Shown here: one piece after another, positions 16,607-25,865 of the stretch
Layout: each line of letters opens with the position of its first letter
How positions within the stretch are numbered: the stretch's first letter is position 1
NCBI GenBank assembly: GCA_002737365.1
Contig: NSIL01000024.1
Span: 1-38,402, forward strand
Length of the DNA: 38,402 nucleotides
DNA from: Acidobacterium sp.
GTDB taxonomy: Bacteria; Acidobacteriota; Vicinamibacteria; Vicinamibacterales; UBA2999
Reading direction: 5' to 3'
Program-made: the position numbers and the translations under genes
Notes under the pieces: model-generated
What the model was told of the DNA's origin: nothing
What the model saw: only the letters and a program-made list of their open reading frames with translations
Databases searched by the model: none

Positions 16607-18181
16607 ATGCGATTCGAGTTCGTCGTCCGGTCCGGCAATGAAGCAGGGCGGACAGTGACCCTCAGTACCGGGCAGACGATAGCCCTGGGGCGCCTGAAGG
16701 GCTGCGACGTGGTCCTGGACGACGAGGCGGCATCGCGGCGGCACTGCACGATCGCGGCGCGCGAGAACCTGTGCGTGGTGGCCGACCTGCAGTCGGCAAA
16801 CGGCACGTTTGTCAACGAGCGCCGCATCGCCTCCATTGAGCTGGAGAAGGGCGACAAGCTCCGCATTGGTTCCACCGTCCTCGAACTGCTCGACCCCAAT
16901 GCGCCGGGGCCTGGCGTCCGCACCAGCACCACCTCGTTAAGCATCGTCGAAACTCGCAGCCAGACGTTGGTGCAGCGCGCCGTCGACCCGACCAAGCTCG
17001 AGTTCCTGTCGCAGATTTCCAGGCGAAAAGACGATGCCGATCTCCTGGCGTCGGCGCAGAAGTATTTGACGACGCTGCACAAGGTGTCGGACATCCTGTC
17101 GCGCGCGAGCGGGGTTGAGGCGCTGTTTGATTCGATCCTGTCGGCCATTCTCGAAGTGAGCGGTGGTGATCGGGCGGCCATCCTGATGCGGCCGGCCGAC
17201 GGCAGCGGTGAGGCGAACCAGGTCGACATGGTGGCCGTGCGGACCAAGGACGGCGGGGCGACCGGCGCGGTGACGCTGTCGCGCACGGTCGTCAACGATG
17301 TCCTCGAGAAGGGAATTTCCGCCTACACCGACGATGCCCTGGCCGACGAGCGCTACATCGGCGGCGAGAGCATTGTGAAGCAGCGCATCCGCTCGGTAAT
17401 GTGCGCACCGATGCGGACCACTGACGCAATTCTTGGCGTCTTGTATGTCGATAGCCAGGCTGCGCGCGAGTTCAGCGAAGCGGAGTTGGAACTGCTGGCG
17501 GCGGTCGGGAACCAAGCCGGCATTGCGCTGCACCGCGCCAGGCTGATGGCCGAAGTCGAGCGGCTGTTCCTCGATGTGATGAAGGCAATTGCCTCGATCA
17601 TCGACGCCAAGGATGGTTACACGCACAAGCATTCCGAACGGGTCGCCGCCTTCGGCGTGCGGCTGGCGCATCAGCTGGGCTTCGATGCCGACAGCCGCGC
17701 GGTGGTGGAGTTGTCGGGCCTGCTGCATGACGTCGGCAAGATCGGCGTGCCGGACGCAATCCTCAACAAGCCCGGTAAGCTGACCGATTCAGAGTTCAAG
17801 GAGATGCGCCTGCATCCGCTGCACGGCGCGCGCATCCTGTCGAACATCAAGAGCCAGAAAGTGGTGAGCCTGCTGCCGGGCGTGAAATATCACCACGAGC
17901 GGTGGGACGGAAAGGGCTATCCCGAGGGACTGGCCGGGGAAGAGATCCCGCTGCTCGGGCGATTGCTCGGGGTCGCCGACTTTCTCGACGCGTTGACGTC
18001 GGATCGTTCCTATCGCAAGGGCCTGGCCCTCGAAGAGGCGCTGCAGATGGTGAAGGACCTGGAAGGGAAGGCGTTCGATCCGGTGGTGGTGCGGGCAGCC
18101 GTCGAACTGCACGACAAGGGCGAACTGGCGTTGCCGAGCACGCCCAATCCCGATATCACGAAGGTCGAGACGGCTGGCTGA
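16607..18181 (+). CDS. FHA-GAF-HD-GYP regulator (probable c-di-GMP phosphodiesterase)
   Basis: This 524-aa protein has three domains. An FHA domain (about residues 1-95, with IALGRLKGCDVVLDDEAASRRHC and NGTFVN) should bind a phosphothreonine partner. A GAF domain (about 155-315, with MCAPMRTTDAILGVLYVDS) senses a small ligand or acts as a dimer module. An HD-GYP domain (about 325-500) carries HSERVAAF, LLHDVGKIGVPD, HPLHGARIL, HHERWDGKGYPEGLAG and GVADFLDALTSDRSYR, so all metal ligands and the GYP loop are present, as expected for c-di-GMP hydrolysis. The start at 16607 gives an FHA domain that begins at once; a longer frame to 16520 has no support. The FHA domain suggests control by a Ser/Thr kinase, none of which is in the window. 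Confidence 0.92.
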   Translation: MRFEFVVRSGNEAGRTVTLSTGQTIALGRLKGCDVVLDDEAASRRHCTIAARENLCVVADLQSANGTFVNERRIASIELEKGDKLRIGSTVLELLDPNAPGPGVRTSTTSLSIVETRSQTLVQRAVDPTKLEFLSQISRRKDDADLLASAQKYLTTLHKVSDILSRASGVEALFDSILSAILEVSGGDRAAILMRPADGSGEANQVDMVAVRTKDGGATGAVTLSRTVVNDVLEKGISAYTDDALADERYIGGESIVKQRIRSVMCAPMRTTDAILGVLYVDSQAAREFSEAELELLAAVGNQAGIALHRARLMAEVERLFLDVMKAIASIIDAKDGYTHKHSERVAAFGVRLAHQLGFDADSRAVVELSGLLHDVGKIGVPDAILNKPGKLTDSEFKEMRLHPLHGARILSNIKSQKVVSLLPGVKYHHERWDGKGYPEGLAGEEIPLLGRLLGVADFLDALTSDRSYRKGLALEEALQMVKDLEGKAFDPVVVRAAVELHDKGELALPSTPNPDITKVETAG

Positions 18182-18187
18182 GCAGGG

Positions 18188-18931
18188 CTACTTGCCGGCG
18201 AACAGGCTTCTGGCCGTCAGCGCATCGGGGCGCAGGCTCGACGACTTGGCGAGGCGTTTCACGATCGGCGGCAGGTCAATGCGGATCTTCCACTCGTCGG
18301 CGCGTCCGCCCATTGGCAGGAACGCGGCGCGCCATTCTTCCCACCACGGCGAGATGCGCAGCGAGATCGGCTCGACGATCAACACGGCGGTGCCACGACC
18401 GATCGTGGCGGTCAGCTCGCGCAACAGGTCCTGGCGCTCCTCGGGCTTCAGCTCGTTGACGACAAAGGCGCCCACGACGAACGTGGCGTTGTCGGGAATG
18501 CGCGTGCGTCCCGCGAAGCCGCGCCGGACGTCGGCCTGGAGTCCGAGCGCGCGATAGGTGAAACGCGCCTCTTCGAGCGTCCAGGGATGGGTATCGATGC
18601 CGATGACTCGCGAGACCGGAGAGGTGAGGGTGGCGATGGCGGCCCCCGCGACACCCGTGCCGCAGCCGAGATCGATGACCAGGCCCGGCCCCTTGGGCTG
18701 CTCCAGGCGCTCGGCGATCGCGCGGATCAATTCGAAGTGGATGGAACCGTAATACAGAGCGAAGGCGGCGCGCTTGCCGGCGCCATCGAGGGCGCGATGC
18801 TCGGCCAGCGCGCTTTCGCGGCGCTCGACATACGCCGACGACAACGCGCGCAGAGCCCGGGTCACCTCGCTGAACCTCAGGTTCGCGAAGTGGCGCGTCT
18901 CAAGGTCGGCGTAGAAGCTGTCGGTGTTCAA
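18188..18931 (-). CDS. Class I SAM-dependent methyltransferase
   Basis: This 247-aa protein has a Rossmann-type methyltransferase fold. Motif I is VIDLGCGTGVAGAAI (about residues 85-99), motif II RVIGIDTHPWTL, and the post-core block FVVGAFVVNELKPEERQDLL resembles Rsm22-like and small-molecule methyltransferases. The substrate cannot be assigned. It is convergent with the FHA-HD-GYP gene (6 bp apart) and stands 13 bp downstream of tRNA-His on the same strand, so it may be cotranscribed with that tRNA. Confidence 0.82.
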   Translation of the reverse strand: MNTDSFYADLETRHFANLRFSEVTRALRALSSAYVERRESALAEHRALDGAGKRAAFALYYGSIHFELIRAIAERLEQPKGPGLVIDLGCGTGVAGAAIATLTSPVSRVIGIDTHPWTLEEARFTYRALGLQADVRRGFAGRTRIPDNATFVVGAFVVNELKPEERQDLLRELTATIGRGTAVLIVEPISLRISPWWEEWRAAFLPMGGRADEWKIRIDLPPIVKRLAKSSSLRPDALTARSLFAGK

Positions 18932-18944
18932 GAAGTTGAAAGTT

Positions 18945-19020
18945 TGGGGTGAGTGACGGGATTCGAACCCGCGACGGCCGGATCCACAATCCGGGGCTCT
19001 ACCCCTGAGCTACACTCACC
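18945..19020 (-). tRNA. tRNA-His(GTG)
   Basis: On the minus strand an 8-bp acceptor stem GGTGAGTG/CACTCACC includes the extra G-1 specific to tRNA-His. The anticodon stem CCGGA/TCCGG closes the loop TTGTGGA (anticodon GTG), the T-arm has GTTCGAATC, and CCA is encoded. Confidence 0.96.
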
Positions 19021-19058
19021 ATGGGGTCGGAATTCATGATTGTAGCACTTGTCCAGAC

Positions 19059-19751
19059 ATGATTCCGTTTCTCGGGCCCTCGGACCCGTTTCCTCCGGTC
19101 GAGCAGGCTCTGGACGAGCCAGACGGCCTGCTGGCGGCCGGTGCCGACCTTACGCCCGGGCGCTTGATCGACGCTTATCGCCACGGCATCTTTCCGTGGT
19201 TCAACGACGGCGACCCGATTCTCTGGTGGTCGCCAGACCCGCGAATCGTGCTCGCGCCGCAGGACTTCCACATCTCGCATTCCCTGAAGAAGCGGCTGAC
19301 GCAGCGCCGGTTCACCGTCACCGCCGACACGGCGTTTGCCGCGGTGCTCGATGAGTGCAGCGCGCCGCGGCCCGATGATGGCGGGACGTGGCTGACGCCG
19401 GTCATGAAGGCCGCCTACCTCGCATTACACGAGCTGGGACACGCCCACTCCGTTGAGGTGTGGATGGACGGGGCGCTGGCTGGCGGCATCTACGGCGTCG
19501 GGCTGGGCCGGATGTTCTTCGGCGAGTCGATGTTCTCGCGCCGCACCGATGGATCGAAGATCGCGCTAGCCTGCCTGGCCGCCCAGCTCAGCCGCTGGGG
19601 ATTCCCGTGGATCGATTGCCAGCTTGAAACCGACCACCTGCTGTCGCTCGGCGCGGTCGCGGTCCCCCGGCGGCGGTTTGTCGCCGAGGTGGCGCGGCTG
19701 GTCGGCGAATCCGCACCAAGCTGGCGACTCGACACGGACCTGGGCCTCTGA
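19059..19751 (+). CDS. aat: Leucyl/phenylalanyl-tRNA-protein transferase
   Basis: This 230-aa Aat enzyme transfers Leu or Phe from charged tRNA to proteins that begin with Lys or Arg, marking them for ClpS-ClpAP. Family blocks are [69 protein letters not shown] and [16 protein letters not shown]. The length is normal. It stands directly before clpS and clpA, so the complete N-degron pathway (tagging, recognition, unfolding) is in one run of genes; the peptidase ClpP is not in the window. Confidence 0.95.
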   Translation: MIPFLGPSDPFPPVEQALDEPDGLLAAGADLTPGRLIDAYRHGIFPWFNDGDPILWWSPDPRIVLAPQDFHISHSLKKRLTQRRFTVTADTAFAAVLDECSAPRPDDGGTWLTPVMKAAYLALHELGHAHSVEVWMDGALAGGIYGVGLGRMFFGESMFSRRTDGSKIALACLAAQLSRWGFPWIDCQLETDHLLSLGAVAVPRRRFVAEVARLVGESAPSWRLDTDLGL

Positions 19752-19768
19752 CCCCTTCGCAGGAGAAG

Positions 19769-19774
19769 TATCAT
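19769..19774 (+). promoter_or_regulatory. -10 box of clpS, leaderless arrangement
   Basis: TATCAT is followed by 6 nt and the GTG start at 19781. An AGGAGAAG stretch at 19761-19768 is too far upstream (12 nt or more) to be a good Shine-Dalgarno, so either a long-spaced ribosome site or a leaderless start is possible. Confidence 0.4.
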
Positions 19775-19780
19775 CAGAGC

Positions 19781-20113
19781 GTGGCGGTGTCGAAGACGGC
19801 GGATGGCGTGCAGACCGAGTCCCGCGCCGATGAGCGGGTCGAACACCCGCGTCTGTGGCGGGTGCTGCTGCACAACGACGATTTCACGACCCAGGAGTTT
19901 GTCGTTCGGGTGTTGGAGAGCGTCTTCAACATGCCGCATGCGGAGGCGTTTGCCGTGATGATGCACGTGCACCAGGCGGGAGTCGGCATGGCCGGCATGT
20001 TTACCCGCGACGTGGCCGAGACCAAGGTCAAGGCCACCCAGCAACTAGCAGAGCAGCACGAGTTTCCATTGCTTGTGACGCTCGAACCCGACCCCGAGGG
20101 AGCTCGCGCATGA
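19781..20113 (+). CDS. clpS: ATP-dependent Clp protease adaptor ClpS
   Basis: This 110-aa N-degron adaptor binds Leu/Phe/Tyr/Trp N-termini and passes them to ClpA. The binding pocket block is VLLHNDDFTTQEFVV (about 28-42), and the second block is VHQAGVGMAGMFTRDVAETK, including the His and the AETK helix that contacts ClpA. By alignment with the E. coli protein (NDDYTPMEF), the gatekeeper methionine is replaced by glutamine (DDFTTQEF). It starts with GTG. Its TGA overlaps the clpA ATG (ATGA), so the two are translationally coupled. Confidence 0.95.
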   Translation: MAVSKTADGVQTESRADERVEHPRLWRVLLHNDDFTTQEFVVRVLESVFNMPHAEAFAVMMHVHQAGVGMAGMFTRDVAETKVKATQQLAEQHEFPLLVTLEPDPEGARA

Positions 20114-22359
20114 GCCGCACACCCGTTCCGTTTGCCCCCGACACCCTCGAGAGTATTCGCCGCGCCTTTCGCGTCGCGGCTGAGCGTCGTCATGACCTGG
20201 TCAGCCTGGAGCACATGCTGCATGCCCTGATCGAGGACCCGCAGGCGGCCAGCCTTCTCACGTCGTGCCGCGTCGACCTGGTCGCGCTGCGCAAGGACCT
20301 TGAAGAAGTGCTCGAGCGCGCCTTCACGCCCATACCCGGGCGCAAGGCGGTGAAGCCCGAATCCACGCTCGGCTTCGATCGCGTCGTCGAACGCGCGGTT
20401 GTTCACGCCGCTTCGTCGAGCGCGCAGCAAGTGGAGAGCGGGGCGCTGCTCGTGTTCCTGCTGCAGGAAGAAGACAGCCATGCGGCCTACTTCCTGCGCA
20501 AGCAGGGCCTCGACCGCCTCACGCTGTTGCGCGCCATCTCACACGGTGGAGAGAAAGAAGGTACCGTGGCGCCGGATGGCGGCGAGACCGGAGTCAAGGA
20601 TCCGCTTGAGTCCTTTGCCACGGATCTCGTCGCCAAGGCCGCCAAGGGCGCGATCGATCCGCTGATCGGCCGTCAGCTTGAACTCGAGCGGATGATCCAG
20701 GTGCTGTGCCGGCGCCGCAAGAACAACCCGCTGCTGGTTGGCGAACCGGGTGTCGGCAAAACCGCGCTGGCCGAAGGCCTGGCCTTGCGCATTCACCAGA
20801 ACGACGTGCCCGATCCGCTGAAGGGCATTCGCGTGTTCTCGCTCGACATGGGGTCGCTGGTTGCCGGCACGCGGTATCGCGGCGACTTCGAAGAACGCGT
20901 CAAGCAAGTACTGGATGCGCTCGCGAAGCACGAGCACGCCATCCTGTTCATCGACGAAATTCACACCATGGTTGGCGCGGGCTCGGCCTCGGGCGGGACC
21001 ATGGACGCCGGCAACCTGTTGAAGCCGGCGCTGGCCTCCGGCGCGCTGCGCTGCATCGGCTCGTCCACGTTTGCCGATGTCAAGCAGTCGTTCGACAAAG
21101 ACCGGGCGCTGTCGCGCCGGTTCCAGAAGATCGAGGTGCTCGAGCCGTCGGCGGCCGAGACCATCGCGATTCTCAAGGGGCTCAAGGACTCGTACGAGAA
21201 GCATCACGGCGTGACGTATTCGGATGAAGCGATTGAGGCGGCGGTCGCGTTGTCGGTGCGCCACTTGAAGGAGCTGCACCTGCCCGACAAGGCCATTGAT
21301 GTCCTCGACGAGGCGGGCGCCGCGCTGAAGCTGGCACCAGCCGGATCCCGGACCCCGGATCCCGGATCCCGGGAAGTCACGGTCGCCGACATTGAACGCA
21401 TCATCGCCAAGATGGCGCGCGTGCCGGTGCAGGCCGTGTCGAGCGACGACAAGGTCGCGCTCAAGAACATCGAGAGCGAGTTGCGCGCGGTGATCTTCGG
21501 GCAGGATGCCGCCATCGATGAAGTGGCGTCGGCAATCAAGCTGTCGCGGTCGGGTTTGCGGTCGGCCGACAAACCGATGGGCAACTTCCTGTTCGCGGGT
21601 CCGACCGGCGTCGGCAAGACCGAATTGGCCAAGCAGCTCGCGCGCGTACTCAAGGTCGAGTTCCTGCGCTTTGACATGTCCGAGTACATGGAGAAGCACG
21701 CGGTGTCGCGGTTGATCGGCGCGCCGCCCGGTTACGTCGGCTACGAAGAGGGCGGCCTGCTGATCGACGCCGTCCGCAAGGCACCGCATGCGGTGTTGCT
21801 GCTCGACGAGATCGAGAAGGCGCATCCGGATCTGTTTGCCATCCTGTTGCAGGTGATGGACCACGCGACGCTGACCGACACGCACGGTCGGCATGCCGAC
21901 TTCCGTCATGTGATCCTGATCATGACCACCAATGCCGGCGCGCGCGACCTGTCGGGCCGGCGCATGGGCTTCAAGGAAGTGGGCGAGGGATCCAAGGCCA
22001 CGGGCGTGCTCGAGAAGATGTTCGCGCCCGAGTTCCGCAACCGTCTCGATGCCACCGTGCACTTCCTGCCGCTCGGCACGCGCGAAATCGCGCTGGTGGT
22101 GGATAAGCACATCGACGAACTGCGCGCGCTGGTGGCGGGCCGCAAGATTCAGATCGAGCTCGAGCCGGCGGCGCGCGCGTGGCTGGCCGAGAAAGGCTTC
22201 GATCGCGCCTTCGGCGCGCGGCCGATGGCACGGCTGGTGGAGAAGTCGATCAAGAAACCACTGTCGGAGCTGCTGCTGTTTGGCGAGGTGACGGACGGCG
22301 GCCGAATTGTCGTGGCACGGAAGGATGACGGGCTGCTCGTTTCTGCACCGCCGGTATAA
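20110..22359 (+). CDS. clpA: ATP-dependent Clp protease ATP-binding subunit ClpA
   Basis: This 749-aa AAA+ unfoldase has an N-domain (about 1-145) followed by two ATPase modules. D1 has Walker [14 protein letters not shown] and Walker [15 protein letters not shown]2 has [13 protein letters not shown] and [13 protein letters not shown]. The loop RRMGF before the APEFRNRLD box is the tripeptide expected to dock on ClpP. ATG 20110 overlaps the clpS stop; a longer frame to 19855 runs antiparallel to no support. An extra segment of about ten residues (GSRTPDPGS) interrupts the linker between D1 and D2 and is encoded by the GGATCCCG repeat at 21341-21372; the neighbouring [18 protein letters not shown] is conserved, so function is probably kept. 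Confidence 0.95.
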   Translation: MSRTPVPFAPDTLESIRRAFRVAAERRHDLVSLEHMLHALIEDPQAASLLTSCRVDLVALRKDLEEVLERAFTPIPGRKAVKPESTLGFDRVVERAVVHAASSSAQQVESGALLVFLLQEEDSHAAYFLRKQGLDRLTLLRAISHGGEKEGTVAPDGGETGVKDPLESFATDLVAKAAKGAIDPLIGRQLELERMIQVLCRRRKNNPLLVGEPGVGKTALAEGLALRIHQNDVPDPLKGIRVFSLDMGSLVAGTRYRGDFEERVKQVLDALAKHEHAILFIDEIHTMVGAGSASGGTMDAGNLLKPALASGALRCIGSSTFADVKQSFDKDRALSRRFQKIEVLEPSAAETIAILKGLKDSYEKHHGVTYSDEAIEAAVALSVRHLKELHLPDKAIDVLDEAGAALKLAPAGSRTPDPGSREVTVADIERIIAKMARVPVQAVSSDDKVALKNIESELRAVIFGQDAAIDEVASAIKLSRSGLRSADKPMGNFLFAGPTGVGKTELAKQLARVLKVEFLRFDMSEYMEKHAVSRLIGAPPGYVGYEEGGLLIDAVRKAPHAVLLLDEIEKAHPDLFAILLQVMDHATLTDTHGRHADFRHVILIMTTNAGARDLSGRRMGFKEVGEGSKATGVLEKMFAPEFRNRLDATVHFLPLGTREIALVVDKHIDELRALVAGRKIQIELEPAARAWLAEKGFDRAFGARPMARLVEKSIKKPLSELLLFGEVTDGGRIVVARKDDGLLVSAPPV
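21341..21372. repeat. GGATCCCG repeat inserted in clpA
   Basis: About four units of CCGGATCC (one varied to CCGGACCC) lie in frame inside the clpA interdomain linker. The same octamer occurs at 15841-15860. The position, in a flexible linker where relatives have no such residues, points to insertion or slippage tolerated by the protein. Confidence 0.65.
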
Positions 22360-22360
22360 T
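22355..22360 (+). promoter_or_regulatory. -10 box, leaderless arrangement, small ORF after clpA
   Basis: A perfect TATAAT overlaps the clpA stop codon and is followed by 6 nt and the ATG at 22367. There is no Shine-Dalgarno, so a leaderless message is expected. Confidence 0.5.
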
Positions 22361-22366
22361 TCCCAG

Positions 22367-22567
22367 ATGGAAATCGCCCGCGAGCGCTTTCTCGACGACA
22401 CGCGCACCTATCACCTGTCAGTCGGGCTGCGCAGCCGGACGACGGCCGCTCACAGCCTGCTGTCCGCGTTAACGGACGACGAAAAAGCGCAAGTGAGTGC
22501 CGCGATCGTGTCCGCGCTCGACGAAGTGGAGCGCATCCTCCGCCAGCACATGGTGCCGCCGAAGTAA
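22367..22567 (+). CDS. Small hypothetical protein, 66 aa
   Basis: This protein belongs to no family I recognise. It is charged and predicted helical (MEIARERFLDDTRTYHLSV ... DEVERILRQHMVPPK), with no membrane segment or signal. Two things support a real gene: a perfect TATAAT 6 nt before the ATG, and codon use (G/C in third positions) like its neighbours. A longer frame to 22307 overlaps clpA and is less likely. It lies between clpA and the sortilin-like gene, with no obvious link to either. Confidence 0.6.
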   Translation: MEIARERFLDDTRTYHLSVGLRSRTTAAHSLLSALTDDEKAQVSAAIVSALDEVERILRQHMVPPK

Positions 22568-22615
22568 CGCTGGTGGTACGTTTTTGGGCCTGTTGTGGTC
22601 TCAGGAGGACCCCGG

Positions 22616-25600
22616 ATGTTCCGAAAGTCTTGTTTGCTTGTTCTGCTCGCCACCCTGATGACCGTCAGCGGCGCGCCCCGCGTTCGCGCCGAACAGGCCG
22701 CTGCCGGCGCTTTGGCGAGGCAAGCTGCCGTCCCAGCGGCTGATCCCTTTCCCGGCCTCGTCTTCCGCAACATCGGTCCGGCCACCATGGGCGGCCGCAT
22801 CGACGACCTGGCCGTCCTCGAGTCGAACCCCGCCGTGTTCTACGTCGGCACCGCCACCGGCGGCCTGTGGAAGACCGTGAACAACGGCACCACCTGGGAA
22901 GTGCTGTTCGACGACCTCGACGACACGGTCTCAATCGGCGACATCGCCATCAATCCGAACGACGCCAATGCCGTGTGGGTGGGTAGCGGCGAGAACAACA
23001 ACCGCCAGAGCACCTCGTGGGGCAACGGCGTCTACAAGTCCACTGACGGCGGGCGCACCTTCACGTTCATGGGGCTGGGCACCTCGAAGATGATCGCGCG
23101 CATCGTCGTGGATCCGGTCGATCCCGACGTGGTCTACGTCGCGGCCCTGGGCAGCGTCTGGGGCGCCGGCGGCGAACGCGGCGTCTACAAGACGACCGAC
23201 GGTGGTCTGACCTGGAACCGCATCCTGTTCGTCGACGCCGACACCGGCGCTACCGAGTTGGTGATGGATCCCACGAACAACAAGGTGCTCTACGCCGCGA
23301 CCTATCAGCGTCGTCGCGCCACCTGGGGCTTCAACGGCGGCGGACCCGGCAGCGCGATGTGGAAGTCGAGCGATGCCGGCCGGACGTGGGTCAAGCTGAC
23401 CAACGGCGTGCCCACGGGTCCGCTCGGCCGCATCGGCATGGACGTGTATCGCAAGAACCCGAACATCCTGTACGCGCGCATCGAGCACGCCAAGGAGAGC
23501 GGCACCTACCGCTCCGACGACGCCGGCCAGACCTGGCGCAAGATGTCGGACGTGAATCCCCGGCCGATGTATTTCAGCCAGATCCGCATTGACCCGACCA
23601 CCGATTCGCGCATCTACGTGCTCGGCGTGGACCTGCACATCTCCGACGATGGCGGCCGGACCTTCACGCTGCAGGAATCACTGCACGACGATCACCACGC
23701 GATGTGGATCAACCCCAGCAACCCGAACCACATCATCGAAGGCACCGATGGCGGCATCGGCATCAGCTACGATCGGGCCAAGACCTGGGAGGCCATCGAC
23801 AACATGGACCTCGGGCAGTTCTACCACGTCACTTACGACATGGAGACGCCCTACAACCTCTACGGCGGTCTGCAGGACAACTACACCTGGGGCGGCCCGA
23901 GCGCGGTGCGCAGCCGGCAGGGCATCGTCAACGACGACTGGTTCTCGATTCACGGTGGTGACGGCTTCGAGGCGCAGGTCGACCCGAAGGACCCGCGCAC
24001 GATCTACGCCGAGTCGCAGGATGGCAACATCTCGCGCATCGACCGCGTCAGCAACGAGCGCAAGTCGATTCGCCCGGTGCCGGCGCGCGGCGAACCGCCG
24101 CTGCGCTGGAACTGGAACACGCCGATCCTGATCTCGCCGCACGACTCGAACACCATCTACGTCGCCGCCAACAAGGTCTTCAGGTCCACCGACCGCGGCC
24201 ACTCGTGGACCGCGATCAGCGGCGAGCTGACCGAGGCCACCGACCGCGATGGCCTGTCGCTGATGGGCGTGAAAGCGGCGGAGTTCGAGATCGCCAAGAA
24301 CGACGGCGTGCAATCGTACGGCAACATCGTGTCGCTGGTCGAATCGCCGAAGCAGGCCGGTGTCCTGTACGCCGGCACGGACGACGGCAAGGTCCACATG
24401 ACGAAGGACGCCAAGACCTGGACCGACATCACCAGCAAGTTCACGGGCGTCCCGAAGAACGCGTATGTCTCGCGGCTGGTGCCGTCGGCGCACGACGTCA
24501 GCGTCGTCTACGCCAGCTTCGACAACCACCGGGCCGACGACATGGGCACGTATGTCTACGCCAGCGTGGACGGCGGCAACAACTTCCGCTCGATTGGCGA
24601 GGGGCTGCCGAAGGGTCACACCGTGGCGTCGATGACCGAGGATCCGAAGAACCCGAGCGTGCTCTATTCGGGAACGGAGTTTGGCTTGTTCGTGAGCCCC
24701 GACCGCGGTGGCAAGTGGCTGCGGGTCAAGTCGAACCTGCCGACGGTGCCGATCCACGAGATCGTCTTCCACCCACGCGACAACGACATGATTGTCGCCA
24801 CGCACGGCCGCAGCATCTGGATTCTGGACGACGCCACGCCGCTGCAGCAGCAGGCCGAGGCCATGAAGGCCGACGCCTACCTGTTCGACCTGCGTGGTGC
24901 CGCGCAGTTCAACCAGGCGAACGATCGCGGGTTCGTTGCCGACAAGCCGTTCTTCGGCAAGAACCCGACCTACGGCGCGCCCATCAGCTTCTACCTGTCG
25001 AAGCCGCAGACGAATGTCGCGCTGCGCATTCGCGATGCAGCCGGGATGCAGGTGCGCGAGATCACCGGCAACGACGTGCGCACGGCGAGCGGCACCGGCA
25101 TCAACCGCGTCTATTGGGATCTGCGGCACCAGCCGCTGGTGGTGGCTGGTGGGGTGGGTGGGACTGGTGGGGGCGGCTTCGGTGGCGGTGGCAACAACGG
25201 CCCGAACGTCCTGCCCGGCGAGTATCGCGTGACCCTGGTGGTTGACGGTAAGGACGTCGCCACCAAGGCGGTGCGCGTCAGCGGCGACAAAGACATGCCG
25301 ATGGCCGATACCGACCGCAAGATCTTGCACGACACAGCGCTCGGGCTGCACGAACTGCAGCGCGTCGCCAATGCCGCGGCCGAGGCGGTGACGACGTTGG
25401 GAACGCAGGTCACCGCGGCCGAAGCGCTCGTGAAAGTCGCGGCCAACATCCCCGCGGCCGGCAAGACGGCGCTGGCTGACGTCAACACCAGGCTCACGGA
25501 CCTGCGACGCCGGCTGGGCGTGGGTCAGGGGCAAGGGCAAGTCGGCGGCAGTGGCTTCGGTGGTCAGCAGGCGAACGTGCGCGGCCAGATCGGCCAAACC

Positions 25601-25804
25601 AAGGGCCAGATCATGGGGTCGACCTCGCTGCCGACGGTGCAGCAGGTGCGCAGTGCGGGCGAACTGCGCGAGGATATGGTCAAGTTGGTGTCTGACACCA
25701 ACGATCTGATCGCGGCCGTGCCAGCGATGTATGACGCACTCGGCGCGACCGGCGCCAAACCGGCGGTGCTCAAGCCGGTCGGGCCGCTACCGGCCGCAAG
25801 ATAA
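22616..25804 (+). CDS. Sortilin/BNR-repeat exported beta-propeller protein
   Basis: This 1062-aa exported protein of the VPS10/sortilin-like, BNR-repeat class (often labelled glycosyl hydrolase, but without proven activity) has AGGAGG at 22603-22608 supporting ATG 22616, where the signal peptide begins (MFRKSCLLVLLATLMTVSGA). At least nine Asp-box motifs are visible, such as STDGGRTF, TTDGGLTW, SSDAGRTW, SDDAGQTW, SDDGGRTF, STDRGHSW, SVDGGNNF and SPDRGGKW, which predicts two propellers (about 40-730). A beta-rich domain with a Gly-rich loop (GGVGGTGGGGFGGGG) and a helical tail follow. A GGTGTCTGACACC palindrome (25687-25699) encodes LVSDTN in the tail. Role is unknown; such proteins are abundant in acidobacteria and related soil groups. 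Confidence 0.9.
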   Translation: MFRKSCLLVLLATLMTVSGAPRVRAEQAAAGALARQAAVPAADPFPGLVFRNIGPATMGGRIDDLAVLESNPAVFYVGTATGGLWKTVNNGTTWEVLFDDLDDTVSIGDIAINPNDANAVWVGSGENNNRQSTSWGNGVYKSTDGGRTFTFMGLGTSKMIARIVVDPVDPDVVYVAALGSVWGAGGERGVYKTTDGGLTWNRILFVDADTGATELVMDPTNNKVLYAATYQRRRATWGFNGGGPGSAMWKSSDAGRTWVKLTNGVPTGPLGRIGMDVYRKNPNILYARIEHAKESGTYRSDDAGQTWRKMSDVNPRPMYFSQIRIDPTTDSRIYVLGVDLHISDDGGRTFTLQESLHDDHHAMWINPSNPNHIIEGTDGGIGISYDRAKTWEAIDNMDLGQFYHVTYDMETPYNLYGGLQDNYTWGGPSAVRSRQGIVNDDWFSIHGGDGFEAQVDPKDPRTIYAESQDGNISRIDRVSNERKSIRPVPARGEPPLRWNWNTPILISPHDSNTIYVAANKVFRSTDRGHSWTAISGELTEATDRDGLSLMGVKAAEFEIAKNDGVQSYGNIVSLVESPKQAGVLYAGTDDGKVHMTKDAKTWTDITSKFTGVPKNAYVSRLVPSAHDVSVVYASFDNHRADDMGTYVYASVDGGNNFRSIGEGLPKGHTVASMTEDPKNPSVLYSGTEFGLFVSPDRGGKWLRVKSNLPTVPIHEIVFHPRDNDMIVATHGRSIWILDDATPLQQQAEAMKADAYLFDLRGAAQFNQANDRGFVADKPFFGKNPTYGAPISFYLSKPQTNVALRIRDAAGMQVREITGNDVRTASGTGINRVYWDLRHQPLVVAGGVGGTGGGGFGGGGNNGPNVLPGEYRVTLVVDGKDVATKAVRVSGDKDMPMADTDRKILHDTALGLHELQRVANAAAEAVTTLGTQVTAAEALVKVAANIPAAGKTALADVNTRLTDLRRRLGVGQGQGQVGGSGFGGQQANVRGQIGQTKGQIMGSTSLPTVQQVRSAGELREDMVKLVSDTNDLIAAVPAMYDALGATGAKPAVLKPVGPLPAAR
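25685..25701. repeat. 17-bp perfect palindrome
   Basis: TTGGTGTCTGACACCAA reads the same on both strands apart from the centre base. Its core GGTGTCTGACACC is identical to the arm of the repeat over the tal stop (12474-12486). Confidence 0.6.
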
Positions 25805-25854
25805 GACCGGCCAGGAAATGTAGTCTCTTGGACTCCTGATCTCCTGTCCCGCTT

Positions 25855-25860
25855 TACAAT
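25855..25860 (+). promoter_or_regulatory. -10 box of the TPP enzyme gene, leaderless arrangement
   Basis: TACAAT is followed by 5 nt and ATG 25866, without a Shine-Dalgarno. The upstream 50 bp contain TTGGAC (25828-25833), but at a spacing of 21 bp, too wide for a regular -35. Confidence 0.45.
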
Positions 25861-25865
25861 GCCGC

